NCBI GenBank assembly: GCA_949286815.1
Contig: CASEEB010000316.1
Coordinates: 1 to 8,587, forward strand
Length of the DNA: 8,587 nt
From: an uncultured Eubacteriales bacterium
GTDB lineage: Bacteria > Bacillota > Clostridia > Oscillospirales > CAG-272
Reading direction: 5' to 3'
Part shown: positions 1 through 5,946 of the stretch, piece by piece
Layout: each line of letters begins with the position of its first letter
Position numbering within the stretch: the first letter of the stretch is position 1
Translations under genes and position numbers: made by a program
The notes under the pieces: model-generated
Told to the model about the DNA's origin: nothing
Databases searched by the model: none
Seen by the model: the letters and a program-made list of their open reading frames with translations, nothing else

Positions 1-18
1 ACCTGCCACCAACTTCAG

Positions 19-185
19 GACAGTTTTGCGGAGAAACTGCGGCATACAACCAATAAATATTATTCTTTTGAATTCTTTACGTTGTATGCAACTTCCGATA
101 CAACCCGGACAGTTTTGCTCCGCAAAACTGCGGCATACAACCAATAAATATTATTCTTTTGAATTCTTTACGTTGTATGCAACTT
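19..185. repeat. Two tandem copies of a ~91-nt non-coding repeat
   Basis: A 54-nt block at 41-94 recurs without change at 132-185, giving a period of 91 nt. The sequence before it (cagttttgc... near 21 and again near 111) is also shared but diverged. Each block is bounded by complementary 9-mers (gcatacaac on the left, gttgtatgc on the right), so each unit can fold as a stem with a loop of about 31 nt. Copy 2 also carries a 9-bp hairpin with a 3-nt loop (cagttttgc/gcaaaactg, 111-131). In copy 1 this hairpin has decayed to 6 bp. No ORF was seen. The array may continue left of the window. Confidence 0.85.
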
Positions 186-200
186 AACGCTGTATACAAC

Positions 201-229
201 ATTATATCAGATAATAACGTCTTTTGCAA
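201..229 (-). promoter_or_regulatory. Candidate sigma-A promoter reading left, downstream of aroF
   Basis: On the minus strand TTGCAA (224-229) is followed after 17 nt by TATAAT (201-206). Transcription would start near 194 and run leftwards through the 91-nt repeats. It could supply whatever lies left of the window, or transcribe the repeats as an RNA. No gene for it is visible here. Confidence 0.5.
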
Positions 230-254
230 TAGCTGTATATAAAAATAAGAACGG

Positions 255-1253
255 TTATTTTTCGATTATATGTCTGACAGACTCCATAACGTCGGAAAAC
301 TGCTCCGGCGTCAGAGACTGCGCCCCGTCGCACAGCGCGTTTTTGGGGTCGTTGTGTACCTCAATCATCAGCCCGTCCGCGCCGCAGGCCGCCGCCGCGA
401 GCGCCATGGGCTTTACCAGACGCGCTGAACCCGTGGCGTGGCTCGGGTCAACAATGACCGGCAGATGCGTAAGCTCGTGAAGCACGGGCACAGCGGACAG
501 GTCGAGCACATTTCTTGTGTACTGTGAGTCAAATGAACGTATTCCCCTTTCGCAGAGAATAACATTTTCATTTCCTCCCGCCATAATATACTCCGCGGAC
601 ATGAGCCATTCCTTTACCGTGGCGCAAAGTCCCCTCTTCAGAAGAATCGGTTTCTGAATTCTGCCCAGTTCCTTGAGCAGTTCAAAGTTCTGCATATTTC
701 TGGCGCCCACCTGAATGACGTCCACTTCCTCAAACATGGGAAGATGCGCGGCGTTCATTATTTCGGTTACAATGGGAAGCCCCGTTTCCTTTTTGGCTTC
801 AAGGAGGTACTCTATGCCCTCCGCTTTAAGTCCCTGAAAATCGTACGGCGAGGTCCTCGGCTTGAACGCCCCGCCTCTGAGCATAGTGGCGCCCGCCGCC
901 TTTACAGCCTTCGCTATCTCAATGACCTGTTCTTCGCTTTCCACCGAACACGGTCCCGCCATAACCGAGAAAATATTCCCTCCGACGCTTGTGTTGCCTA
1001 CCTTTACTACCGTGTTGTCGGGATGAAATTTACGGTTCGCGCTCTTAAAAGGCTCGCTTATCCTTTTTACCGATTCCACGATATCAAGACTTCCCAGCAA
1101 TTCCTCGTCTATTTTCGAGGTGTCGCCCACAAGTCCTATTATCGTCTGAAATTCACCTTTTGAAAGGTGTACTTTGAGTCCCTGAGACTCTATCCATTGT
1201 CTGAGGCTTTCGATCTGTTTTTCTGTTGTTCCGAGTTTGAGTACGGCTATCAT
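255..1253 (-). CDS. aroF: 3-deoxy-D-arabino-heptulosonate 7-phosphate (DAHP) synthase, type I-beta
   Basis: This is the first enzyme of the shikimate pathway, condensing phosphoenolpyruvate and erythrose 4-phosphate to DAHP in the cytosol. The 332-residue product has an N-terminal ferredoxin-like regulatory domain (about 1-80) followed by the (beta/alpha)8 barrel. Barrel signatures visible are MAGPCSVES (98-106), RGGAFKPRTSPYDFQG, VGARNMQNF, LLKRG, CERGIRSFD and VDPSHATG. The metal ligands fall at Cys102, His272, Glu298 and Asp309, the same numbers as in the Thermotoga maritima enzyme. I chose ATG 1251-1253 because AAAGGA lies just upstream. An ATG at 1281-1283 would add ten residues and has no good ribosome binding site. 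In this family the N-terminal domain mediates feedback inhibition by Tyr/Phe. The gene appears to be monocistronic and lies behind an attenuator. Confidence 0.95.
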   Translation of the reverse strand: MIAVLKLGTTEKQIESLRQWIESQGLKVHLSKGEFQTIIGLVGDTSKIDEELLGSLDIVESVKRISEPFKSANRKFHPDNTVVKVGNTSVGGNIFSVMAGPCSVESEEQVIEIAKAVKAAGATMLRGGAFKPRTSPYDFQGLKAEGIEYLLEAKKETGLPIVTEIMNAAHLPMFEEVDVIQVGARNMQNFELLKELGRIQKPILLKRGLCATVKEWLMSAEYIMAGGNENVILCERGIRSFDSQYTRNVLDLSAVPVLHELTHLPVIVDPSHATGSARLVKPMALAAAACGADGLMIEVHNDPKNALCDGAQSLTPEQFSDVMESVRHIIEK

Positions 1254-1307
1254 ATTTTTTTCCTTTCTGTCGCTCAACGGCATTTATTTATCATTTTTTA
1301 ATTTCGG

Positions 1308-1356
1308 AAAAAACAAAGCCGATATCCCACAGCGATTTTTCTGCGGAATACCGGCT
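1308..1356 (-). terminator. Intrinsic terminator in the aroF leader (attenuator)
   Basis: On the minus strand a 16-bp uninterrupted stem forms between 1341-1356 and 1317-1332. It has three G-U pairs and an 8-nt loop, and is followed by TTGTTTTTT (1308-1316). It sits between the promoter and the aroF start codon, about 55 nt before the ATG, so it can only act as a premature (regulated) terminator of aroF transcription. Confidence 0.9.
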
Positions 1357-1408
1357 CTCTTCTTTATATAACAAGAAAAAACGGTTTTATAAGTTTGCAG
1401 CAAAAATC
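1334..1408 (-). promoter_or_regulatory. Predicted antiterminator of the aroF attenuator
   Basis: On the RNA strand GATTTTTGCTGC (1408 down to 1397) can pair with GCAGAAAAATC (1344 down to 1334). That gives 7 + 4 bp with a single bulged G. The downstream partner is the loop and the top of the terminator's 5' arm, so the two structures exclude each other. The upstream partner begins only 4 nt after the leader-peptide stop codon, where a ribosome ending translation would cover it. It also overlaps TGCAAAC (1393-1399), which pairs with GTTTGCA inside the leader ORF (1458-1464). An inner stem TTTACTG/CAGTAAA (1435-1441 with 1412-1418) extends this protector hairpin. Confidence 0.7.
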
Positions 1409-1412
1409 ACCT

Positions 1413-1478
1413 TTACTGTTTACAATCGATAAAGCAGTAAAAGTAATAATATGCGTATGCAAACACAGACAGACCCAT
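1413..1478 (-). CDS. Tyr/Phe-rich leader peptide of the aroF attenuator
   Basis: This 21-codon ORF begins at ATG 1476-1478, preceded by GAGGAAG, and ends at TAA 1413-1415. The peptide starts MGLSVFAYAYYYFYCFI and then has a short polar tail. Tyr codons are at positions 8, 10, 11, 12 and 14, and Phe codons at 6, 13 and 16. Eight of 21 codons therefore specify end products of the pathway that aroF opens. It lies between a sigma-A promoter and an intrinsic terminator and overlaps the 5' arms of a leader hairpin. This is the layout of ribosome-mediated attenuators such as trpL or pheL. The expected behaviour is that shortage of charged tRNA-Tyr or tRNA-Phe stalls the ribosome, frees the antiterminator and raises aroF expression. 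The regulatory role is inferred; the ORF, its start signal and the codon bias are seen directly. It is too short to have recognisable homologs. Confidence 0.85.
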   Translation of the reverse strand: MGLSVFAYAYYYFYCFIDCKQ

Positions 1479-1513
1479 TTTCTCTCTTCCTCAATTAATT
1501 TTTATTTGTATAT

Positions 1514-1542
1514 AGTTTAACACCGTTTCAATTTTTTGTCAA
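1514..1542 (-). promoter_or_regulatory. aroF promoter (sigma-A type)
   Basis: On the minus strand the -35 box TTGACA (1537-1542), a 17-nt spacer and the -10 box TAAACT (1514-1519) predict a start near 1507. That leaves about 30 nt before the leader-peptide ATG and a leader of roughly 250 nt before aroF. Confidence 0.8.
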
Positions 1543-1655
1543 GAGTTTTTTTATTATGTAATTTTTCGGAGTCGTCGATTTTTGGGGAATTCCCGTGACG
1601 AGTGCTAATATTTTGATGAATTCTCAAACCGCAAATCAAATAATTCCTGATTTTT

Positions 1656-1682
1656 TTAGCACTCTTTCACGACAAGTGCCAG
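1656..1682 (+). promoter_or_regulatory. Degenerate CIRCE (HrcA) operator upstream of hsp20
   Basis: The left arm TTAGCACTC (1656-1664) matches the CIRCE consensus exactly. After the canonical 9-nt spacer the right arm is AAGTGCCAG (1674-1682), with 6 of 9 positions matching GAGTGCTAA. CIRCE binds the heat-shock repressor HrcA. It lies about 50 bp upstream of the TATAAT box rather than over the start site. A second exact half-site, GAGTGCTAA, lies at 1600-1608. Confidence 0.6.
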
Positions 1683-1713
1683 AATTAACAAAAATTCCAC
1701 ACAAAAATGTTTA

Positions 1714-1738
1714 ATTGTTAACAATCAAGGAGTATAAT
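1714..1738 (+). promoter_or_regulatory. hsp20 promoter -10 box with a palindrome in the spacer
   Basis: TATAAT (1733-1738) is a perfect -10 box. No good -35 hexamer lies 16-18 nt upstream (the sequence there is TTTAAT-like). A perfect 12-bp palindrome, ATTGTTAACAAT (1714-1725), occupies the place between the -35 and -10 positions. That is a typical site for a repressor. Which protein binds it is unknown. Confidence 0.55.
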
Positions 1739-1744
1739 ATAAGC

Positions 1745-1945
1745 GTACAAAGGAAAAGGAATTGAAAAAGTCAAAGCTTGCACGGCACGAGGTTTTATAA
1801 TATGTGAGTGAAGCTCAGACTTATCCGGTTCTTAACCGATGTATGCGGAGCCAGAATCCGACCGCATAAATTTTTCTTGCGGATCAATAATATATAATGA
1901 AAATTTATAATGACCGTAAAAACGGCATTGATTGGAGGAATTTTT
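1745..1945 (+). other. Long structured 5' leader of hsp20
   Basis: About 200 nt separate the TATAAT box from the hsp20 start codon. Two hairpins are visible: CGGTT/AACCG with a 3-nt loop (1826-1838), and TATGCGG/CCGCATA with a 13-nt loop (1842-1868). The second is followed by AAATTTTTC and could act as a weak terminator. A further TATAAT lies at 1796-1801 without a -35 partner. I recognise no known riboswitch or ROSE-type thermometer, and no convincing leader ORF. Confidence 0.4.
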
Positions 1946-2374
1946 ATGTTTGATATCACACCTTATGAAATGCGTTCAATGTACCGCAATCCTTTCCGTG
2001 AAATGGAAAAGCTTGAAAAGGAATTTTTCGGAAGAGGCGGCGCCAATGATTTTTGCACCGATATAAAAGACAACGGAGACAGCTATCTGCTTGAGGCTGA
2101 CCTGCCCGGATTCAAGAAAGAAGACATTCATGTGGACATCCAGAACGGATATCTTACGATTTCCGCGGAAAGACACAGTGAAGAAGAAAAGAAAGACAAT
2201 AAAGGAAATGTCATCCATTCCGAGAGAAGCTTCGGTTCATTCTCAAGAAGCTTTAACTTAAGCGGAATTGATGAGGACAAGATTACCGCTTCATATAAGG
2301 ACGGCGTTTTGGCGCTCACCATGCCCAAGGCAAATCAAACCGTTCCCGAGACCAGACGGCTTGAAATTCAGTAA
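1946..2374 (+). CDS. Small heat-shock protein, Hsp20/alpha-crystallin family
   Basis: The protein is an ATP-independent holdase chaperone that forms oligomers and keeps unfolding cytosolic proteins soluble. The 142 residues divide into a short N-terminal arm (1-35, MFDITPYEMRSMYRNPF), an alpha-crystallin domain (about 36-128) and a short C-terminal tail. The domain shows the ADLPGFKKEDI segment (51-61) and the hallmark A-x-x-x-n-G-v-L motif (ASYKDGVL, 115-122). The tail has LEI (139-141), matching the I/L-x-I/V motif used for oligomer contacts. The start is ATG 1946-1948, 6 nt after GGAGGA. An upstream ATG at 1910 has no comparable site. The size is normal for bacterial Hsp18/Hsp20. Heat-shock control is suggested by the CIRCE-like operator upstream. 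The gene is monocistronic and ends in its own terminator. Confidence 0.93.
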   Translation: MFDITPYEMRSMYRNPFREMEKLEKEFFGRGGANDFCTDIKDNGDSYLLEADLPGFKKEDIHVDIQNGYLTISAERHSEEEKKDNKGNVIHSERSFGSFSRSFNLSGIDEDKITASYKDGVLALTMPKANQTVPETRRLEIQ

Positions 2375-2425
2375 TAAAACCGATAAAATCCCCGGCAGCG
2401 GACTTGCATTGCAAAAGCATTCAAG

Positions 2426-2447
2426 CCCCCGCAAGGGGGATTTTTTT
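2426..2447 (+). terminator. Intrinsic terminator of hsp20
   Basis: A CCCCC/GGGGG stem with a GCAA tetraloop (2426-2439) is followed by A and seven T. It lies 51 nt after the hsp20 stop codon. The opposite strand lacks a good U-tract, so it is not an obvious terminator for the convergent acetyltransferase gene. Confidence 0.88.
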
Positions 2448-2478
2448 ATTTTTACCTTGCCGATTCCGTGTTAAAGAA

Positions 2479-3303
2479 TCAGACTTCCCGGTTCATTTCC
2501 CTTACAAACGAATCGCTTTTGACGGTCATTTCAACCCAAGCGGGACGAAATCCGCTTTTTATCGCGTTGCGCACCGATTTGATATTTGACCATGCCGCGC
2601 AGTAAAAAGGCACCTTGCCTCTTTCCAGGATTTCAAGCGCAAGCCTGCTCGTGAGAGCACAGGCAATTCCCTCTCTTCGGTAATCGGCAAGAACATCCAC
2701 TCCTATCTGCCACATTGTGTCGCAGTCCGCCGAACAGGCCGCGAGTCCGACCAGCTTTGAGCCGTCATATGCCCCGACGCCCAGAATATCAAGTTCTTTT
2801 CGCTTCTCGCACAGGGCATTTGCCCATTCCGCCTTATACAAACCGGCGAAATCCTCCTGTTCCATAAGTCTGAGACTGTAATTACGGTCAAGCGGCGTTA
2901 AACCTGCCGGTTTTAAACCTGTCGGTTTTAAATCTATAGATTTGAGACAATTCAGATCGGGCAGAAAATACTCCGCCATAAAGCAGACTCTCAGTCCGCG
3001 CTTCTGCATCTCGTCATTCAGCACGTGCATATTCGGAGTTTCAAAGCAATGTTCCGCGGAATACTTATTTATATAATCCGAGACAATATCCCTGTGTTTT
3101 TCATTGACCGACGCCACTATATTGTTCCCGTAAGAAATCAGGTTGCATTCAAAAGGAAGCTCAAGGTATTTTCTCGCGCCCGGATTTTTTACGGATTTGA
3201 CTATCACGTTTTCGGCTTTCAGAAAATCCCCGGCACTGCAACCCGCGTCCGCCGCAGACTGCCTCAAAGCCGTCATATAAATACTTTCGTTTGTAAAATT
3301 CAT
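2479..3303 (-). CDS. GNAT-family N-acetyltransferase, substrate unknown
   Basis: The product has 274 residues when started at ATG 3301-3303, where GGAGG sits 5 nt upstream. A start at 3315 would add MEDG and would contain that ribosome binding site. The C-terminal half (about 140-265) looks like a GNAT fold. It has the acetyl-CoA pyrophosphate loop region IGVDVLADYRREGIA (about 200-214, matching R/Q-x-x-G-x-A/G) and the closing N-x-x-S...GFRPAW segment (about 240-256). The N-terminal 120 residues are not recognised and may form a second, degenerate GNAT-like domain. A linker at about 124-137 is built from in-frame 15-nt repeats. It lies 59 nt downstream of the lipoprotein esterase on the same strand with no visible terminator between them, so it is probably co-transcribed. 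The substrate cannot be told from the sequence. No clear terminator follows it. Confidence 0.75.
   Translation of the reverse strand: MNFTNESIYMTALRQSAADAGCSAGDFLKAENVIVKSVKNPGARKYLELPFECNLISYGNNIVASVNEKHRDIVSDYINKYSAEHCFETPNMHVLNDEMQKRGLRVCFMAEYFLPDLNCLKSIDLKPTGLKPAGLTPLDRNYSLRLMEQEDFAGLYKAEWANALCEKRKELDILGVGAYDGSKLVGLAACSADCDTMWQIGVDVLADYRREGIACALTSRLALEILERGKVPFYCAAWSNIKSVRNAIKSGFRPAWVEMTVKSDSFVREMNREV
2893..2934 (-). repeat. 15-nt in-frame minirepeat inside the acetyltransferase gene
   Basis: On the coding strand GATTTAAAACCGACA, GGTTTAAAACCGGCA and GGTTTAACGCCG follow each other directly. They encode DLKPT-GLKPA-GLTP in the linker between the N-terminal and GNAT regions. The unit resembles the 15-nt repeats at 7956-8000 (shared core CAGGwTTAA). 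Confidence 0.8.
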
Positions 3304-3362
3304 ACCATCCTCCATGCCGCCACATGCGGCGCAGACAGCGCGGAGCCCTCCTCGCGCTCAAA

Positions 3363-4859
3363 TCATTTCAAATATTTTTCCAATGCCTCTCCGAAAAGTC
3401 TTCCGAGCTCAATCATATCCAACGAATCAAAATGAGCAGTATCCGCGCCCTCGGTATCATATTTCATTCCGCCGGTGTTTATATATGTGTTCATGACACT
3501 TTCGGAGCAATGGCGCTGCTTAGAAAAGTTTACCAAATCGTAAAAATCCCACATATAACAGTCATTTATGCCGCCGTCAATAAACGCAATGCCTCTGACC
3601 GACGCATAGGGCTGATAATATTCCCTGATATGGTCCACGAGCAGTTTTTCATTCTCATAATAACTCAGCGCCTGACCGAGCAGCATTCCGTCGGCTTCTC
3701 CCTGCATCCAGACGAATCCCACAATGACCGGACAGAGTCCGTCCGCCTCAAGCTCTGACAGCGCGCCGTCGACCGTCGCTTTAAAACGCGTAAGATAAAG
3801 TCCTTCTTTGCCGTTGCCCGTATCCGGAATCCAGCCGGTGTCGAGAGATGTCCCTCCGTTCGCGCACTTTATAATATAGAAAGTCTCATCGGGATACGCC
3901 TCGCTCAGATACTCGGCAAGTCCGAGCTCGGGACCGAAACAGGATTTATACGCGCCCTGCCCCAATGAGACATTCGCAAATCCGTCGCTCGAATTGGCTC
4001 CGTTGTCGTTGTCATACAGTATCTTTACATTTTCAAAACCCTTTTTGTATTTTTCCAGCCGTTCGGACGGTATCTTCTCCGAAAGATACGACTCCATCGC
4101 CATACCTGTCGCGTTTGACTGTCCTCCGAGCAGTATCACCTTTGTTTTTTCCGTACCGTCTTTTTCCTCAATGATACTGTCATTCGGCTCTTTATATTCC
4201 ACAGGCTGCTTGCCGGTCAGTGTTATGTGCGCCATCTGCGCGCCGTCGGACGATTCGGTTCCGTCAAAAAAAGTCTTTATCCCGCTCGCTTTGAAATTGT
4301 CCGGGAGGGTTTCGTCGCTCCACGGCCGACTGACATATACCCCGACGCCGTCGGTCCCCTCTTCTCCGACGCTTTCAGCCGCAAAAAGATAACTACCGGG
4401 CTGCCCGACGCCGTTCTCAAGTGAAAGCTTCAGCATAGTGCCGTTTGAAAATCCCTCGTATTCGCATTCCGCTATCGGAGACGAGGCTATCGTATCGCCA
4501 TAATTGCCGAGCCAGGCGTAAAGCGACAGGCGCAGTTTCCCCTCGCCGTCTCCGAAGGCCGCGGCGTATACACTGACATTTTCAAACTCAGCGTCATCGA
4601 CCGTAAACAAAGTTGCCGCGCTGTTTTTGGAATTCAACCGCATTTTTGTCATTGCGTAATAATCGTTATAATCATAAAGCCCGATATATTCCGTAACATA
4701 TTCGGTCTTTACGACGGGCACATCGGAATCTCCGTTGTCCTTATCTCCCGAACCGCCCCCCGGATTTTCCGGCACAACAGTTACCATTTCCCAATTGCAG
4801 GAGCTCAACAATATAACAAAAAACACTATTATTATAGGTACTATCTTTTTACTTATCAT
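3363..4859 (-). CDS. Secreted lipoprotein carbohydrate acetylesterase (SASA/CE6-like SGNH hydrolase)
   Basis: The 498-residue product starts with a lipoprotein signal: KK, a hydrophobic stretch (7-18) and lipobox LSSC with Cys21 as the lipidation site. A Gly/Asp-rich flexible tether (about 31-50) follows. Residues about 52-218 look like an all-beta accessory domain of unknown role. The C-terminal half (about 238-498) matches the sialate O-acetylesterase/CE6 type of SGNH hydrolase. It has GGQSN with nucleophile Ser248, FGPELG (308-313), CANGGTSL (332-339), WMQGEAD (384-390) and DTAHF (473-477), whose His476 and Asp473 complete the triad. Members remove acetyl groups from sialic acids or xylans, so it probably acts on acetylated glycans at the cell surface. 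The exact substrate is not determinable. A sigma-A promoter lies upstream, but the ribosome binding site is weak (AGGGT, about 12 nt from ATG). First gene of a probable operon with the acetyltransferase. Confidence 0.85.
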   Translation of the reverse strand: MISKKIVPIIIVFFVILLSSCNWEMVTVVPENPGGGSGDKDNGDSDVPVVKTEYVTEYIGLYDYNDYYAMTKMRLNSKNSAATLFTVDDAEFENVSVYAAAFGDGEGKLRLSLYAWLGNYGDTIASSPIAECEYEGFSNGTMLKLSLENGVGQPGSYLFAAESVGEEGTDGVGVYVSRPWSDETLPDNFKASGIKTFFDGTESSDGAQMAHITLTGKQPVEYKEPNDSIIEEKDGTEKTKVILLGGQSNATGMAMESYLSEKIPSERLEKYKKGFENVKILYDNDNGANSSDGFANVSLGQGAYKSCFGPELGLAEYLSEAYPDETFYIIKCANGGTSLDTGWIPDTGNGKEGLYLTRFKATVDGALSELEADGLCPVIVGFVWMQGEADGMLLGQALSYYENEKLLVDHIREYYQPYASVRGIAFIDGGINDCYMWDFYDLVNFSKQRHCSESVMNTYINTGGMKYDTEGADTAHFDSLDMIELGRLFGEALEKYLK

Positions 4860-4939
4860 GTTTAAAAACTACCCTGAAAATTTCAGATTATCGGAAGTTA
4901 AATTTTTATAATCGTCGGACAATTTCCTTATGATTACAT

Positions 4940-4968
4940 ATTGTAGCATAAATGTCAGAATAATTCAA
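4940..4968 (-). promoter_or_regulatory. Promoter of the esterase-acetyltransferase operon
   Basis: On the minus strand TTGAAT (4963-4968), a 17-nt spacer and TACAAT (4940-4945) give a good sigma-A promoter with a start near 4933 and a leader of about 75 nt. The leader contains a near-perfect palindrome, CTGAAAATTTCAG (4874-4886), just before the start codon; it may be an operator or chance. Confidence 0.72.
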
Positions 4969-5018
4969 GTACATCATGTAATTTTCATCCGCGCCGCTTT
5001 AATTCGACACAAAAGCTA

Positions 5019-5047
5019 TTGACAAACCCGCGGAAAAACTGTATAAT
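5019..5047 (+). promoter_or_regulatory. Consensus sigma-A promoter of smpB(-ssrA)
   Basis: TTGACA (5019-5024), a 17-nt spacer and TATAAT (5042-5047) match the consensus at every hexamer position. The start near 5054 leaves a short leader before smpB. It diverges from the esterase promoter about 50 bp away. Confidence 0.92.
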
Positions 5048-5081
5048 ATAAACGCAGTATCAAAAGAAAGGAGAGGCAGGT

Positions 5082-5564
5082 ATGGCGGAACGCAAAAGTG
5101 AGACAAAAACCGTCGCCCAGAACAAAAAAGCCTGGCACGACTATTTTGTAGATGAAAAATATGAAGCCGGAATTGAACTTTTCGGTACTGAAGTCAAAAG
5201 CATCAGAGCAGGCTCGGTAAACCTTAAAGACTCATACTGCGATATAAAAAACGGTGAGATTTTTGTCGTCGGAATGCACATAAGTCCATACGAACACGGA
5301 AACATTTACAACCGCGACCCTCTCCGCAAAAGAAAGCTCCTTATGCATAAAAAAGAAATTTTAAAGCTTCACGGGCTTGTCGCGCAAAAGGGAGTGTCGC
5401 TGATTCCGCTTTCGCTGTATTTTTCCGGGTCTCATGTAAAAATGGAAGTGGGACTCTGCCGCGGAAAAAAACTGTATGACAAGCGCGACAGCGCCGCTCA
5501 AAAGGACGCCGACCGTGAAATCGACAGACGTATGAAGAGCAACCGAAACGAAAAGGAATACTGA
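5082..5564 (+). CDS. smpB: SmpB, tmRNA-binding protein of trans-translation
   Basis: SmpB binds the tRNA-like end of tmRNA and carries it to ribosomes stalled on mRNAs without a stop codon. The 160-residue protein has the usual family length and order. These are NKKAWHDYF (14-22), YEAGIELFGTEVKSIRAGSVNLKDSY (27-52), MHISPYEHGN (65-74), DPLRKRKLLMHKKEI and the late GLCRGKKLYDKR segment, followed by a basic C-terminal tail (DREIDRRMKSNRN). The tail normally reaches into the empty mRNA channel. The start is ATG 5082, 8 nt after AAAGGAG. Its RNA partner ssrA begins 9 nt after the stop codon, so both may be made from one transcript and ssrA released by processing. I saw no separate ssrA promoter. 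Confidence 0.98.
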   Translation: MAERKSETKTVAQNKKAWHDYFVDEKYEAGIELFGTEVKSIRAGSVNLKDSYCDIKNGEIFVVGMHISPYEHGNIYNRDPLRKRKLLMHKKEILKLHGLVAQKGVSLIPLSLYFSGSHVKMEVGLCRGKKLYDKRDSAAQKDADREIDRRMKSNRNEKEY

Positions 5565-5573
5565 TTTACAGAC

Positions 5574-5946
5574 GGGGGTGCAATGGTTTCGACAGGGATT
5601 CCGAGGTATGATAAGCGGGTAGAGCCGGACAATCTCTATAAAGGTCCAACTTTTAAATAATAAACGACAACAATCAAGTTGCAATGGCTGCCTAAGGGCA
5701 GTGCCGCGGTCTTATACTGACCGCCCGTTCCTCCCGGAAGGACCACGAGCCGGGACTGAGCGTCATGACAGTGGTGAACATGCACCGGCAGTTTGCCGTT
5801 GTACCGGTCATGGAAAAAACGGCTGCCCGGTCTTTAAGCCTGTTTGCCGGCGTACTGACCGATAAGCTTTAATAGACAATCTGCACCCGGAGAAAGTTAT
5901 ATCAAGGGATTTTTGGACAGGGGTTCGATTCCCCTCACCTCCACCA
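5574..5946 (+). ncRNA. ssrA: tmRNA (transfer-messenger RNA), one-piece form
   Basis: The 5' end GGGGGTG pairs with CACCTCC (5936-5942) in a 7-bp acceptor stem with one G-U pair. It is followed by A and an encoded CCA (5944-5946). The hallmark 5' sequence GCAATGGTTTCGACAGG follows the stem. The T arm is GGGG-TTCGATT-CCCC (5920-5934). The total of 373 nt is normal for a standard, non-permuted tmRNA. A tag ORF (see separate entry) ends at TAA 5693-5695. It is followed by a 6-bp hairpin (GCGGTC/GACCGC, 5706-5724) and further pseudoknot-rich sequence. tmRNA rescues stalled ribosomes and tags the incomplete protein for proteolysis, together with SmpB encoded just upstream. Confidence 0.98.
5663..5695 (+). 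other. Proteolysis-tag reading frame inside tmRNA
   Basis: In frame with TAA 5693-5695 the codons read AAC GAC AAC AAT CAA GTT GCA ATG GCT GCC, giving NDNNQVAMAA. The NDN core and the small hydrophobic C-terminus fit known tags. The last four residues are AMAA rather than the common ALAA. The codon before AAC is ATA, not the Ala codon (GCN) that usually resumes translation. The true first codon is therefore uncertain (Ile at 5660 or Asn at 5663). Confidence 0.8.

Noticed and set aside
19..185. CRISPR array
   Set aside because: Only two units, the conserved part is longer than the variable part, and no spacer-like unique segments of regular size are present.
744..1163. 139-codon plus-strand frame
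   Set aside because: It lies entirely antisense to the conserved aroF barrel and has no start signal.
1284..1560. T-box riboswitch upstream of aroF
   Set aside because: No T-box sequence (AGGGTGGNACCGCG) or Stem I motifs occur. The leader-peptide attenuator explains the terminator better.
1762..1800. 12-codon TTG-started peptide after GGAAAAGG in the hsp20 leader
   Set aside because: The spacing from the purine run to TTG is too short and there is no informative codon bias, so it is not a credible leader peptide.
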